Positions 36,901 through 49,347 of a stretch of DNA of 64,000 nucleotides are shown in pieces; positions within the stretch are counted from its first letter, which is position 1, and each line of letters begins with the position of its first letter. A program made the position numbers and the translations under genes. The stretch is from Cornus controversa (taxonomy: Eukaryota; Streptophyta; Magnoliopsida; Cornales; Cornaceae), in the NCBI GenBank assembly GCA_026545225.1, contig CM048845.1, positions 29,540,001-29,604,000 of the forward strand, written 5' to 3'. The notes beneath the pieces are model-generated. The model saw nothing but the letters and a program-made list of their open reading frames with translations. It did no database searches and was not told where the DNA came from.

Positions 36901-37118
36901 GAGAACAAATAAGAAATTCTAAATCTATAAAGTCAAATTTCTTGAGAGCGAGGTAAGTCAAACTATTTTTATTAGGAATACTCTTGTTGTTAGAATTAAT
37001 TTTCTTGAGCCTGAATTGAAAAATTCACAAGAGAAATTGATTGCATTTACTTCTGGGCAAATTAAGCTTGATAGCATGATTAGTGTTGTTAAGCCTGTAG
37101 GAGATAAAACTGGATCAG
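33992..37118 (+). mobile_element. Partial Ty1/Copia element, family C1 (5' LTR, PBS, gag)
   Basis: The 5' LTR (33992-35386, TGTGAC...CTCACA) is followed after two bases by a perfect initiator-Met primer site TGGTATCAGAGC (35389-35400) and a gag region. Pol and 3' LTR are missing; the element ends near 37118 against a Gypsy LTR remnant. It is the only C1 copy here with internal sequence and identifies the two solo LTRs as Copia. Broken; several breaks in gag. Confidence 0.85.
35490..37110 (+). pseudogene. Copia gag (UBN2 type)
   Basis: Pieces match the plant Copia capsid: KPFLNSHGERVWMFVE, then YFNSKEAWDILQVTHEGTTK, LQILTTKFETIRMDEDEIFS and FYSKLNDIVQSWANLGERI. After that come a lysine/serine-rich stretch (36069-36330) and a zinc-knuckle-like CCGKGYTSTQCP at about 36450-36490. 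Fossil with several breaks. Clade possibly SIRE-like, from memory. Confidence 0.8.
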
Positions 37119-37120
37119 GT

Positions 37121-38340
37121 TAAAATACGCCCCAATTTCTATTCTGCAGGAACCAAAGGTGAACTCATCCGTTAATCCCTAATGAATTATCATCACTCTC
37201 AAATACTGTGGAAGCTTAACTCTTTTCTTGCACATGTATGTGCTAACTCAATTTCAACTACAACCAACCTTATGAGCCCCACATAAAGGCATACTTTCAT
37301 AACCACTCAATTTTAGAACTCAACTCCTTGTGTGACTGAAACTTGAAACTTAAACCATTATCATTTGTTAGAGGATTCAAAAATACTCGATTTAAAAAAA
37401 AATCACACTCAATTTCGTTTTAAAACGAAGAAGTTATGCCCAATTGAAGTTTGGGCAAATTTCGAAGCATACTGCAAATAATGATTTTGATGCATCGTAG
37501 GTTTGATGCATCGTACATGTATTGCTCAAAAACCACTCTCAGGACTATTGGTTTCTCAAAATTCTACAGGTTTTTTGATGCATTAAGTGGGCAGTTTGAT
37601 GTATCGAAGTGCCCAAACTGATGCACCTGAAGAAAATCCTACAACTATGCAATTGGCCATTTTTGGCATTCTAAGTCCCTTCTACTATCAAATCATTTCA
37701 TACAACTCTAAAATCATGCTAGAAAGGAACCTACATCATTCACAAGCATTAAATCATACTCATGATCAATCACTCCCTCCCCCCGCATTCATATCCAAGG
37801 ACTATACATAGTGGAAATAAAATCAACATTTTTCGTTCAACTCCAAAAGTTATACATGGTTCATATATGGTCATTACCTGTGAAACTAAAGTGTAACAAT
37901 ATGAATCAAATGCAAATACAATGCTTTCTACTTAGTCCACATGCCACAAGCCAGCGTGGACATCTATCTACATATCAAAAGTCCAAAAGAACTCCAAAAG
38001 ATCCATCAAGTCAATCATGCCTCATCCTCCATTGGTGCCTTATCTGAAAAGAGTTTGGGAATAAGGGGTGAGCACCACGGTGGCTCAGTAGGAACGATCC
38101 ACCCAACTCTACTCTAATTCAGGAAGCTATGTATGGATGCATATGAAATCACTACATGTCTATATGACAATTATCCAAGCTTTTTACCCATAAATAATCA
38201 TATTTTATAAATCATGCGTGATGCTTCACATTTTAATGTAAACACACATATATCAATTGAACAAGTCTCAATTCATATGTATAACTCACGCCACATAAAT
38301 CAGAAAATCAATTCAAATGGAGACTAGCTTATCACACTAG
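37121..38340 (-). repeat. Partial Gypsy LTR
   Basis: Minus-strand 3' LTR end (ACGCCCCAATTTC region at 37130) followed by blocks shared with other Gypsy LTRs here: ATTTTAGAACTCAACTCC, the AAACGAAGAAGTTATGCCC segment, GATGCATCGTA motifs (37485-37530) and the GGTGCCTTATCTGAAAAG block (38033). Homology ends near 38340. It overlies the end of the Copia gag. Confidence 0.65.
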
Positions 38341-38999
38341 TAAGGGTCTCTTCGGCACCCAAACTCTGCTTACGCTTCTCGGTTTACTATTCCGAAAGAT
38401 GCGTCATCTGGTTGGCCAAGTTTTGGGTCTTTCAAATATGTTTTCACTCTAGTGAGCAGTTTTCAATCTTACCGTCGCTCTAACAAGTTCGCTCTTTTGC
38501 AACTTCTTTATATGTGTTTCGCAGTCGCTATTGGTAACATCACCAGATTGCTTTCAGGAGCCATAACATCTGTGTCAATGTCATTGATTTCAATGAACTC
38601 ATTTTCTGATTTTCAAATCAGTTTTCGCTCCAACGAGCCGCTTTCAATTTTTTTGGCTCTTTTGCAACTTCTTTGTATGTGTTTGCAGCCACAGCTGGTT
38701 ACATCACTAGATTGCTTTCGCGAGCCGCATTCAAGATTTTGTCTCCAAACTCAAGTTGGCTTCATATGACTCACCTTGAGTTTGCAGGGAGCTGTTAGAT
38801 TACATATTTCCTATTATAGATTATATATTTTTTTCCTAATAGGTTTCTTATACCTTCTTCTAAACCGTCTAGGATTATGATTTTTTTGTATCCTAAATTT
38901 ACTTAACCTCCAAGATTATGTGCCTATAAATAAGTCTTTATGTATTGTTTATAATATCAATATCAATTCAATATATATATTCTTCATATATTTCTAACA
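38341..38999 (+). mobile_element. Copia 3' end with short LTR (38793-38999)
   Basis: A 207-bp LTR, TGTTAGATTACATATTTCC to ATTTCTAACA, with ACCTTGAGTTTGCAGGGAGC immediately upstream, the polypurine-type sequence that precedes such Copia LTRs. It contains a TATA (CTATAAATAAG, about 38923). The upstream sequence looks like the decayed C-terminus of pol and contains an internal imperfect duplication (38450-38560 versus 38620-38730) that creates a spurious ORF at 38452-38769. Broken. Confidence 0.55.
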
Positions 39000-39002
39000 A
39001 AT

Positions 39003-39300
39003 CTTTTGCATACACCTAAAGATTAAAGAGTATTCTATTTTATTGAAGAAAAAGAGGATCCTTTCTCATTAATCCTTTTCTTTATTTATACAAATTATAA
39101 ACTTGAATCCTTTTAGGTCTCAAGTTTCTTTATTTACAACTTTCTTTTCTTTCAAGTATATGAATTTCTAATAGAATTTGAATTGATGAATAAATTGGAC
39201 CATCTAGCCTTCTTTAGGACGCCCTACTTCTCTTTTTGAGACTAGGCTTAATCTCTCCCAGACCAAACTTATTTATGTTTTAGTAGGTCTATACGATCCA
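39003..39300 (-). repeat. Dispersed LTR-like repeat R, copy 2
   Basis: Reverse-complement relative of 31837-32150 (shared: CCTAAAGAAGGCTA, ATTCATATACTTGA, CCTAAAAGGATTCAAGTTT, ATTAATGAGAAAGG). Its right edge lies about 520 bp upstream of the F3'H start codon. Confidence 0.5.
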
Positions 39301-39464
39301 TTGCGAATAGTTGGGAGATTTCTCTCTTACACTGATTAATCATTGTTCACTTGCGGGGGAACTCGCCCGGCAACAAATTAGTTGTCATGTCAAATCTAAT
39401 GTCCTCTGTAGCATAATCAAACAGCCAAACATGAAAATTGAAAGATGCATCAAAATAGGATCCA

Positions 39465-39471
39465 CCTACCT
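39465..39471 (+). promoter_or_regulatory. AC-type MYB site ACCTACC (distal)
   Basis: Exact ACCTACC, 353 bp before the ATG. R2R3-MYB regulators of flavonoid genes bind AC-rich elements of this kind. Use at this gene is inferred from position only. Confidence 0.4.
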
Positions 39472-39702
39472 CCCTAATCAGTTGTTTGGTTCTCCGAACA
39501 ATCATTTTCTTTTAAAGTTCTTAAGTTAAAATGTTAAATACATCAGCAAATATTGGCCACAAAATAAAAAAATCTTCAAAGTCAACGTTAGCATTTAAGC
39601 AAAATATATACACGAGAAATGTAGTGAACCTCTTTAGATGTATAGCTAACTCGTGCTATCTAACATTCATTCCATAAAAATGTTATATATATGCATGTTG
39701 TC

Positions 39703-39709
39703 ACCTACC
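39703..39709 (+). promoter_or_regulatory. AC-type MYB site ACCTACC (proximal)
   Basis: A second exact ACCTACC, 52 bp upstream of the TATA box, a typical distance for a functional MYB site in a flavonoid promoter. No experimental support from sequence alone. Confidence 0.5.
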
Positions 39710-39760
39710 ACTAATTAACTCATGAGATACCCACCCCCTTTTTATATCTACCCATCTCTC

Positions 39761-39768
39761 TATATAAA
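39761..39768 (+). promoter_or_regulatory. TATA box of the F3'H gene
   Basis: TATATAAA, 56 bp upstream of the ATG. Transcription would start about 30 bp downstream in the CT-rich tract 39777-39818, giving a short pyrimidine-rich leader of roughly 30 nt. Confidence 0.7.
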
Positions 39769-39776
39769 CTTACATA

Positions 39777-39818
39777 TGTACTCTCTCTCTCTAGCTCGCT
39801 CTCTCTCTCTCTCTCTCT
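39777..39818 (+). repeat. (CT)n tract in the 5' leader
   Basis: Near-continuous CT dinucleotides ending six bases before the start codon. Pyrimidine-rich leaders are common in plant genes; repeat-length variation could affect expression (inference). Confidence 0.8.
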
Positions 39819-39823
39819 AAACT

Positions 39824-40365
39824 ATGACTACTATGGCCCTAATTCTATACACATTAGTCATTGGGGTCATCCTATATTGTTTGCTTAACTTTGTCAGGAC
39901 CCTACTTAACCCACAAAAGCACTTGCCACTACCACCTGGTCCAAAACCATGGCCGGTCATCGGAAACCTGCCCCACCTCGGCACCATGCCGCACCAATCC
40001 ATCGCTGCCATGGCTCGGATCTATGGGCCACTCATGCACCTCCGGCTGGGGTTCGTGGACGTGGTGGTGGCGGCGTCAGCTTCGGTGGCGGCGCAGTTCT
40101 TGAAGGTCCATGATGCTAATTTCTCGAGCCGGCCACCGAACTCGGGTGCCAAGCATATTGCTTACAACTATCAAGACCTTGTGTTCGCGCCCTACGGTTC
40201 ACGGTGGCGCATGCTTAGGAAGATATGCTCTGTCCATCTCTTCTCCGCCAAGGCTTTGGATGACTTCCGCCACGTCCGTCAGGTACGTTCTCTCTTTCTA
40301 TTTTTCCATCTTAATTCACCATTCATGTGAATTTTTCCATTTTTGTATAGATTTACACTGGAGGT

Positions 40366-40405
<40 letters not shown>

Positions 40406-43400
40406 AATGTTAAGTTTCATGAAATTTCACTGTTACTAACTCATCATTTAATTGCCAGTTATATATATATATATATATATATGGATAATATATAATTCTA
40501 CATGGATATTATATTCACTCCACTTAAATTTTTTAATTCATTGAATGACAAAATTACCCCCTCAAAACAGAAGAGAAATTCATCGGAGGGTTTTCATTTT
40601 GAACCAGGTTACACTTATTTTTAACCACCTAAATTTAAAATTTAATCATAAGTACACATTTTAAATTAAATCAACCAATTACTCTAAATTTATTTATTTG
40701 TCAACTTTGTAAAATATTAGAGTTAAAATTTAGTGGGTTAAAATAAGGAAACAAAATCAAATCAAAAGAAAAATAAAAATATATCAACATTTGCAGATGA
40801 CTCCTGCACTATCAATTTTCTCACTCCATAAGGGGTAAAATCGTCATTATTTGAAAAAATAGTCAATTTTTTTCGTAAGTTCAAATGAGAAACATATGGT
40901 CAGAGTCAAGATTTCAACGGGAACAGTTTACTTCATAAAATATATATATATATATATAACAAATTTACAGTATTGCAAGGCAGCATACTGAAGAAATAGA
41001 AGTTCAATACAATAATTAAAATTCAAATAATATGTCATTATTTGACAAAAAAAATAATATTGTAATAGAGAAAAATTCCGAAATACAAGATACCGACATT
41101 AAGTACATAAAATTACACTAACAATTTTAAAAAAGAGAAAATGTTATATTAAATACATTATACATGAGTGCAAGAATAAATTTTAAGAAGAGTAAAAAAA
41201 AAAAAAGAAAAAGAAAAGAAAATGAGATAAGTTTGAAAGAAAAAAAATAAAAATTTGATTCAAAAATTTTAAAGGAAATAAAAAAATAAAAATAAACTGA
41301 AGAAGAAGAAGAGTAAAGAGAAAGGAAAAGTGGAATGGAAAATAATTTTCAAAAATGATCATTTCTAGGAGGGCATTTTTAAAAATTTTAAACTATTATA
41401 TATATAAATATATATATATAGATACATGAATGAACTTTATTGGTAATTGAGTTAAAAAAGATTTCAGGGATTCATGAAAAAATAAAAAACATAGTCAAAA
41501 CACTCTTTTAATAAATTTCTTAATTTAACAGTGAATAAAAGGAAGTTCACAACTCTTATCTTATCATGCATTAAAAATCTCTGGATCACATTTTCTTTCT
41601 TGAACGACTCACTTACATGCTTAAACGTGCAGGATGAGGTGGCAGTACTCACGCGCGACCTAGTGAGTGCTGGTCAAACGCCGGTGAACCTCGGACAATT
41701 GCTAAACGTATGCGCCACCAACGCACTAGGGCGGGTGATGGTGGGGAGGAGGGTGTTCGGTGACGGAAGCGATGCGAAGTCGGACGAGTTCAAACAGATG
41801 GTGGTGGAGCTAATGGTGCTTGCAGGTGTTTTCAACCTCGGTGATTTTATCCCAGCCCTCGATTGGCTCGACTTGCAAGGTGTAGCAACTAAGATGAAGA
41901 AGTTACACGCTAGGTTCGATTCATTCTTGAGTGTCATCATTGAGGACCACAAGATCAACGGTGTTGATGGACTTGATGGTATGAGTGGGGCCCACAAGCA
42001 CGCAGACTTGTTGAGCACATTGATTTCGCTCAAGGACAAGGTTGATGACGAGGGAGGAAAGCTTACCGACATAGAAATCAAAGCCTTGCTTTTGGTAAGT
42101 ACATATTTATTACTCTCCCTTTATTTAAATAAAATAAATTTATTGTTTTTAATTTTCTAATAAAAATAAACATTAATGCATTATAAAATATAGGTCTTAT
42201 CATTAAATTATTTCTGAGTTTTGAGATAGGCTAATAATGCATTTGATGATTTCTTACCTAAGACTTGTTACAAATGTAGCATAAATATTAACAGAGTAAT
42301 TTGACAAACTTGGTATAAAGCCATGCCTCTGAATTTATTGTACAAAATGTTGGATCCTTTGCAATTGAATACATCTCCTTTTTGAAAGATAATAAATACA
42401 TATATCAAGGACTTTATGTATCTATATATGTGTGTATATATATAAATTAAGGACTTGTTTGACATACATTTTATTTTTATTTTTGTTTTTTTTGTTTTAT
42501 ATCGACATTACAAAGTATGTTTGGTACCGCACGTTATGTTTAAATAGTGTCAAAACGTTTCAAAATTTGGACTGAAATTGAAAACACTGTTTTGGTATTT
42601 TTATTTTGTTTCAGCAACTGCAACAGGAAATAAAGAAAACAAAAAACACTTGAAATAGATATTCCTTTTTTAAAGTGTTTTTCATTCTATTTAAAACGCA
42701 TTTGTAACAAAACACTTGTTCTATTTAAGGCAGAAACAAAATAGTAAAAATAAAACGCATGTCAAAAGGGTCTTTAGTGAATTAGATTTCACAAAAAGTA
42801 GGTAGTTGAAACTTATTTGGTCCAACAACCAGTCACGAGAAAACAAAAAAATTATTACTTCGGATAATCATGCTACATTAGTAAGTCTACAATGCACCGA
42901 TATATCATGTACTAAATGAATTTTAATCGTGTGTGTACAACACGCGTGATAAAACTCATTACACATATTATATATAAACAAATCAAATTAATTTGCTATA
43001 TACTAAATGAATTTTAATCGTGTGTGTACAACACGCGTGATAAAACTCATTACACATATTATATATAAACAAATCAAATTAATTTGCTATATTTATACCG
43101 AATGTATCACAGATGTTCCCAATAAATTACATAAGCCAAAATAGCTAACCGAAATTGCGTGAACATCAGTCCATCCCTTGCAATACATGGACCGACATCA
43201 TTTTCAAGTATTTAATACATGGATTGACCAAAAGAAACCTGTAAACTTTCTATTAAGGTGATATATATATATATATATAGATTAAACAAGAATCATATGT
43301 GATGGTAATTGGTTTGTAAAATTTCTCTCTCCATTTACTATTTCTCTTTTGGTGTCTTAATTAATGATGATCAATTATTGACAGGACTTATTCACGGCAG

Positions 43401-44026
43401 GGACTGACACGTCATCTAGCACAGTGGAATGGGCCATAGCAGAACTTATCCGGCATCCAAAAATCCTAGCCCAAGCCCAAAAAGAACTGGACTCGGTGGT
43501 TGGTCCAGACCGGCTTGTAACCGAGTCGGACCTAGCCCAATTAACCTTCTTCCAAGCCATCATAAAGGAAACCTTTAGGCTCCACCCATCTACTCCACTC
43601 TCTCTTCCACGAATGGCATCCGAAAGCTGTGAAATCAATGGCTACTTCATCCCAAAGGGCTCAACACTTCTCGTTAACGTATGGGCCATAGCCCGTGACC
43701 CGGACATGTGGTCCAATCCATTGGAATTCAAGCCCGACCGGTTCTTACCGGGTGGTGAAAAGCCTAATGTTGATGTTAGAGGAAATGATTTTGAAGTCAT
43801 ACCTTTTGGTGCGGGTCGAAGAATATGTGCCGGGATGAGCCTGGGCCTGCGCATGGTCCAGTTACTGACTGCGACCCTAGTTCATGCCTTTGATTGGAAG
43901 TTGGCTGAGGATCAATTGCCAGAGAAGCTGAACATGGATGAAGCCTATGGACTGACCTTACAACGAGCCATGCCCTTAATGGTGCACCCACAACCCAGGC
44001 TAGCGGCCCATGTGTACGGGCCCTAG
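39824..44026 (+). CDS. F3'H: Flavonoid 3'-hydroxylase, cytochrome P450 CYP75B type
   Basis: Three exons, 39824-40282, 41633-42094 and 43385-44026 (last acceptor within 1 bp), joined by phase-0 GT-AG introns, give 520 residues, normal for the family. Seen: N-terminal membrane anchor (about residues 4-24), proline hinge PPGPKPWP (37-44), VVVAAS (80-85), I-helix AGTDTS (312-317), ExxR as ETFR (369-372), FKPDRF (422-427), GGEKP (430-434), VDVRG (436-440, commonly VDVKG) and heme loop FGAGRRICAG with Cys455. VVVAAS and GGEK are marks of F3'H as against F3'5'H. The enzyme sits on the ER, takes electrons from P450 reductase and adds the 3'-OH to naringenin, dihydrokaempferol or kaempferol, directing flux to eriodictyol, cyanidin and quercetin products. 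All key residues are intact and no stop interrupts the exons, so it is probably functional. It stands alone among dead transposons. Confidence 0.97.
40283..41632 (+). other. F3'H intron 1
   Basis: 1350 bp, GTACGT donor and TGCAG acceptor, phase 0 after Gln153. AT-rich with (TA)n runs at about 40371-40401, 40459-40481, 40940-40958 and 41398-41420. No ORF or recognised transposon. The 41531 start of a long open frame lies in the intron and is not the exon start. Confidence 0.9.
42095..43384 (+). other. F3'H intron 2
   Basis: About 1290 bp, GTAAGT donor, phase 0 after Leu307, acceptor in TTATTGACAG. It includes a perfect 91-bp tandem duplication and (TA)n at 43261-43278. The start of intron 2 reads through in frame for a few residues (VSTYLLLS), which extends an artefactual ORF to 42160. 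Confidence 0.9.
42911..43092 (+). repeat. Perfect 91-bp tandem duplication in F3'H intron 2
   Basis: Units 42911-43001 and 43002-43092 read identically in my comparison, beginning ACTAAATGAATTTTAATCG and including ACAACACGCGTGATAAAACT. Identity suggests a very recent event. Confidence 0.9.
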
Positions 44027-44102
44027 AGACCTTATCAATTGAATTATTGTCTGTGCATGTATTACTCAAGTGTTGCTTTTGTTTGGAAAACTTGGCAGTA
44101 CC

Positions 44103-44133
<31 letters not shown>

Positions 44134-44529
44134 CTTGGTTTTTGTATCTTTATTTTGCACTAGTTGACAAAATTGAAAATCTGAAGTTCTTAAGTCGTAA
44201 TGAAGAAATAAATATTTTTTTGATATTTTTTTAATTTTCAACGTTCAGCATAATAAGTGATGTCTTTGGCACATAAATTTTTTTTTTCATTTTGAGTGAT
44301 GCTTATCGTTTTCAATGATATTCAAATTGCATTATCAAACGCACTTAATTGGATAAACACTTAATCTGTTAAAAATTAAGCGTTGAATTAAATTGTCAAA
44401 CAACACCTTAATCTCATATTGTCATATAAATGGAATCAGCATATAAATTATCACCAATTGATGAAGAATGATAATTCATCAAACGGATTTGACAAAAGTT
44501 TTACGGTCAATTTTCTATCTAACACCAAT

Positions 44530-44656
44530 TCACTTTCTTTTCACATCCGTCCTTGCGAGGCAATCGAAGATTCAAGAATCCAAGTAGATAACTCACTTTC
44601 TTTTCACATCCGTCCTTGCGTACTGGCAATCGAAGATTCAAGAATCCAAGTAGATA
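44530..44656 (+). repeat. Tandem duplication downstream of F3'H
   Basis: Two adjoining copies of about 63 bp (TCACTTTCTTTTCACATCCG, then AATCGAAGATTCAAGAATCC), the second with a small internal change. It lies 0.5 kb past the F3'H stop. The surrounding 44027-45529 has a (TA)n run (44107-44133), poly-T and poly-A runs, a possible AATAAA-type signal near 44206, and no gene. Confidence 0.85.
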
Positions 44657-45529
44657 CGTATACATGTTGAAAATGGTAGTAACATAATTCCCTCCTCTCG
44701 GAGGTATGCCTCTTTCATCTGTTTTTTTTTTTTTTTTTATCATTTATTTTTTCTTCTTTTTTTTTACCGCAAGGAAGATTAATGTTCATGGTTCTTATTT
44801 ACTTTTTCACTGCCCATAATTTTTGTATAATTAGTTTAATCCATGTTGTACATTTATTATTTACTTCCAGGTGTATTCTTTTTCTTTTCTTTGTCAACTG
44901 TTGACAAAAAAAAAAAAAGTATGGATATTGACTTTAGAGATTACCAAACTGACTTTTTTTTAATAAAAAAAAATGAAACGCCCTCGATTTACTATATTAT
45001 TACTTTGTTTCAACATTTCAAGCATTGCATGCACGTGTCATCATCTTTTCTGACTTTCAAGCTCTTTCTTTTCATTGTTTTCTCTTCCTTTGTTTCTTTC
45101 ATTCATTGATGTGGGCCGATTTGTTCTTGTTCTACATCAATTTGGTATGGTAGTTGTGACACGTTGATGATCAAGATTCCATAATTTCATTCAAGGATGA
45201 TTAAGTAAACCCATATTTTTCAAAAAGAAAATTTACAAAAACAATTTCTAAAAACAAATGATTTTAGTCCGTAATTGTTTGATACAAGTCAGAGTTAAGC
45301 ACGTGAAAGGACCCAGCCTGAATTTCACTATCACAACTCACAAGTCCTTTAAGATTTTGCATTCATAATTTCTCAGAGCAGTCTATTGCTTTTCATAGTG
45401 TTGGTGCAATTCTCAAAACTGAGACTTAAGTTGCCCTGTGAAATTGTTTAAATTGGAGCCGCCCTTGAGCTTTGGTACACCTTCAATTTTAATCATCACT
45501 TACAAAATGAATATATAGATATATATATA

Positions 45530-48500
45530 TACTAGTTTAAAGCACGTGCAATGCACGTTGATTAAAAATAAATTACAATTTTATTATAACACTCAAAACA
45601 TTCAAAACTATTATAACACATTAATTAAAATACTGAAAATTATTTTCATTTTGTAACCTTGTTAAAAAATAATATTTTTATTTTTATTTTTATAACTTTT
45701 CTAATTATATTTATTCTTTCTCTCACACCTCATCCCTAACACTTTTTATTTTTAAAATTTAAAAAAATAAAAAATGTATATTATAATTCTTATATATTGA
45801 TATTTTTTCTAATTCTATTTATTCTCTCACTAACTTCATTTCTAACACACAGCCGTTATCAATTATATATCTCTAAGTGCATTGTGCATATAAAATCCAA
45901 TCATGTTTTGTTAGAATTAATATTCTGAGCTAGGCACAAAAATATTTACACCAAATACGATTTATATTATAGGCTGAATAATCTCAATGTTGTGTGATAA
46001 GTTATATTTGAATGTGTTGATTGACAAATGTGTAATTGTGATAATAGGTCTTTCGTTTATTAGTTTCATTATTAAATTTTCTTCATTCTCAGCAAGATTG
46101 TCCCACAATGTCAAAGTACTTGAATTGTTATATATAAAAAATAATTAGTTCAATAATTTATAATGGTAATTATGAGCATTTATGTAGTGTTGAAATGATG
46201 TACCTCATATCCATTATAATGATATCTCACAATTTAGTTGTCCCTCCATTGTTCTTCTTAACTATGTTGAATGCAGGATATGCTTCAATAACAATTCTCA
46301 AAGCATTTAGCGTAAGTAAAAATTAAACTTATAGATTTATATATAAGAGAAAGTATATATAAGGAGAGTAAAGAGTTAAAAGAAAACACACCTATAATTT
46401 TTTTTTCTTCAATGTATTTGTTCAAGTCCTTGAAATCCACAAAATTATATTTTATTTTTTCTAAACTTACAACTTCAAGCTCCTCTCATATGAATTTTAT
46501 TTTAGTTAATAATTCTATAAGTTTTACCGTATATCTTTAATTTTATATTAGTATATTATTTCACCATCAAAATAATAAAAGGTCAAAGATATATACACAC
46601 ACTATTACTAAAAGTACAAAGAGGTTCAAAAGTTTCAGTAAATAAAATTATAATGCATTCTTATTTTTTATTATAATATAGTTATTCTAATAAATACATA
46701 GAAGCATAATCTTTTCACAAATCTTAAACATCAAGTGTTCTTTTCTAATTTTATTTATTATTTGCTTCACACATTATCCCTAACAAAAACTCTTCCTATT
46801 TCAGAAAAAATAAAAATAACACTATAATTCATACTTTTATAAATTTTCTAATTCTATTTATTCTTTCTCTTACACTTCATTCCTAACACAAAATATTTCT
46901 ATTTTTAAATTTTAAATAATTTGATTAGAAAAACTAATTTACAGAGTTTCGAATCATTTAATTTAATTAGAATTTTTTTTCCCTTAAATGTCTAAAGAAA
47001 TTCAAATCCATTTAGAGTGGCTTAATTAGGTTAGAATTCCAATTTAGTTTCCACTTTATTCACTAACACAAATTATTCCTATTTCAAAAAAAAAAAAAAT
47101 TATAATTCTTATTTTTATAACTTTTCTAATTCTATTTATTATTTCTCTCACACTTCATCCCTAACACGCTATCTTTTTGTTTTTAAAATTCAAAAAAATT
47201 AAAAAATATATATTATAATTCTTATATGTTGATATTATTTCTAATTCTATTTATTCTTTCACTAACTTCATTCCTAACACATACTCCTAAAATATAATAT
47301 TATTTAACTAAGATTTTTTTTCTAATTCTGTTTCTTCACTCTCTAACTTCATCCCTAACACAAGCTCCTAAAATGTAATATTATTCATTACACAACTATT
47401 ATTAATTATATATCTCTAAGTACATTATGCATATAAAATCCAATCATGTTATGTTAGAATTAATATTCTAAGCTAGGCACAAAAAATCTACATCAATATG
47501 ATTATATTATAGGCTGATTATTTATGAATAAATTTGTGTCTGATTTATTAATCAGATATTCAATTTGATAACATGACTCATTACAAACATAATTTTTTAT
47601 TAAAAAATTTTGATTTCAAAAGCTAATAGCAAACAATGAGTAGAAAAAAAAAGACATAGAAAAGAACTCGCGTGTAAGTCAAGACGAAACTAAATTGAAT
47701 GGTTGTTGATGAGATCCGAGAGGAAGCTGAGTGTTGTGCTAATGAGAGCCAAGATGAAGATAAGAGCGGTAATTCTTATATATTGATATTTTTTCTAATT
47801 TTATTTATTCTCTCACTAACTTCATTCCTAACACATACTCCTAAAATATAATATTTTTTTTAATTCTATTTCTTCACTCTCTAACTTCATCCCTGAAACA
47901 AACTCCTAAAATATAATATTATTTATTACACAGCTATTATCAATTATATATCTCTAAGTGTGCATTATGCATATAAAATCCAATCATGTTCTCTTAGAAT
48001 TAATATTTCGAACTAGGCACAAAAAATCTACACCAAATATGATTATATTATAGGTTGATTATTTATTATTAAATTTGTGTCTGATTTATTAATCAGATAT
48101 TAAATTCGATAACATGACTCATTACAGACATAAATTTTTATTAAAAATTTTTGATTTCAAGAGCTAATAGGAAACAATGAGTAGAAAAAAAAAAACTCAA
48201 AGAAAAGAACTCACGTGTAAGTCGAGATGAAACCGAATTGAATGATTGTTGATGAGATCCGAGAGGAAGCTGAGAGTCATGTTGATGAGAGTCGAAAGGA
48301 AGATGAGAGTAGTAATTCTTATATATTAATATTTTTTATAATTCTATTTATTCTCTTACTAACTTCATTCCTAACACATACTCCTAAAATATAATATTAT
48401 TTAAACAAGTATTTTTTTTTCTAATTCTATTTCTTCACTCTCTAACTTCATTCTTAACACAAACTCCTAAAATATAATATTATTTATTACACAACCATTA

Positions 48501-49293
48501 TCAATTATATATCTCTAAGTGCATTATGCATATAAAATCCAATCATGTTCCGTTAGAATTAATATTCTGAATTAGGCACAAAAAATCTATATCAAATATG
48601 ATTATATTATAGGCTAATTATTTATGATAAAATTTGTGTCCAATTTACTAATCAGATATTCAATTCGATAACATTACTCATTATAAACGTAATTTTTTAT
48701 TAAAAAAAATTGATTTCAAAGCTAATAGCAAACAATGAGTAAGAAAAAAAAGAAGCCAAAGAAAAGAACTCACATGTAAGTAGAGACGAAACCGAATCGA
48801 ATGGTTGTTGATGAGATTCGAGAAGAAGCTAAGAATCGTGTTGATGAGAGCAAAGAGGAAGCTGAGAGTCGTGTTGATGAGAGTGGAGAGGAAGAATGAA
48901 GAGTTGTAGCTGAGAGGAAGAGTGATTTTAGATCTTTAGAGTTTTGCGGGTTATAATTTTATTTTTTAAAATTTAGAAATAAAAAGAAAGAGTTTTGTTT
49001 GGGAAAGGATTTTACTTGGGTAATTCTATTTTTTTAATTTAAAAATAAAAAATGAAAGGGTTTTGTTTTTTAAATTTAGAAATTAAAAATAAAAAGAAAG
49101 TGTTTTGCTTGGGAAGGGTTTTACTTGGGTAATTCTATTTTTTTAATTTCAAAATAAGAAAGGAAAGGGTTTTACTTGGGTAATTCTTTTTTTTTTTAAT
49201 TTCAAAATAAAAAAGGAAATGATTTTGCTTGAGTAATTTTAGTTTTTTAATTTTTAAAAAAATAGTAACTGAAACTAAAAAATTCCTTTGTAC

Positions 49294-49347
<54 letters not shown>

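Noticed and set aside
38452-38769. 105-residue plus ORF
   Set aside because: Created by an internal duplication in the decayed 3' end of a Copia element.
41674-42081. 135-residue minus ORF
   Set aside because: Antisense shadow of F3'H exon 2; serine-rich composition mirrors the sense codons.
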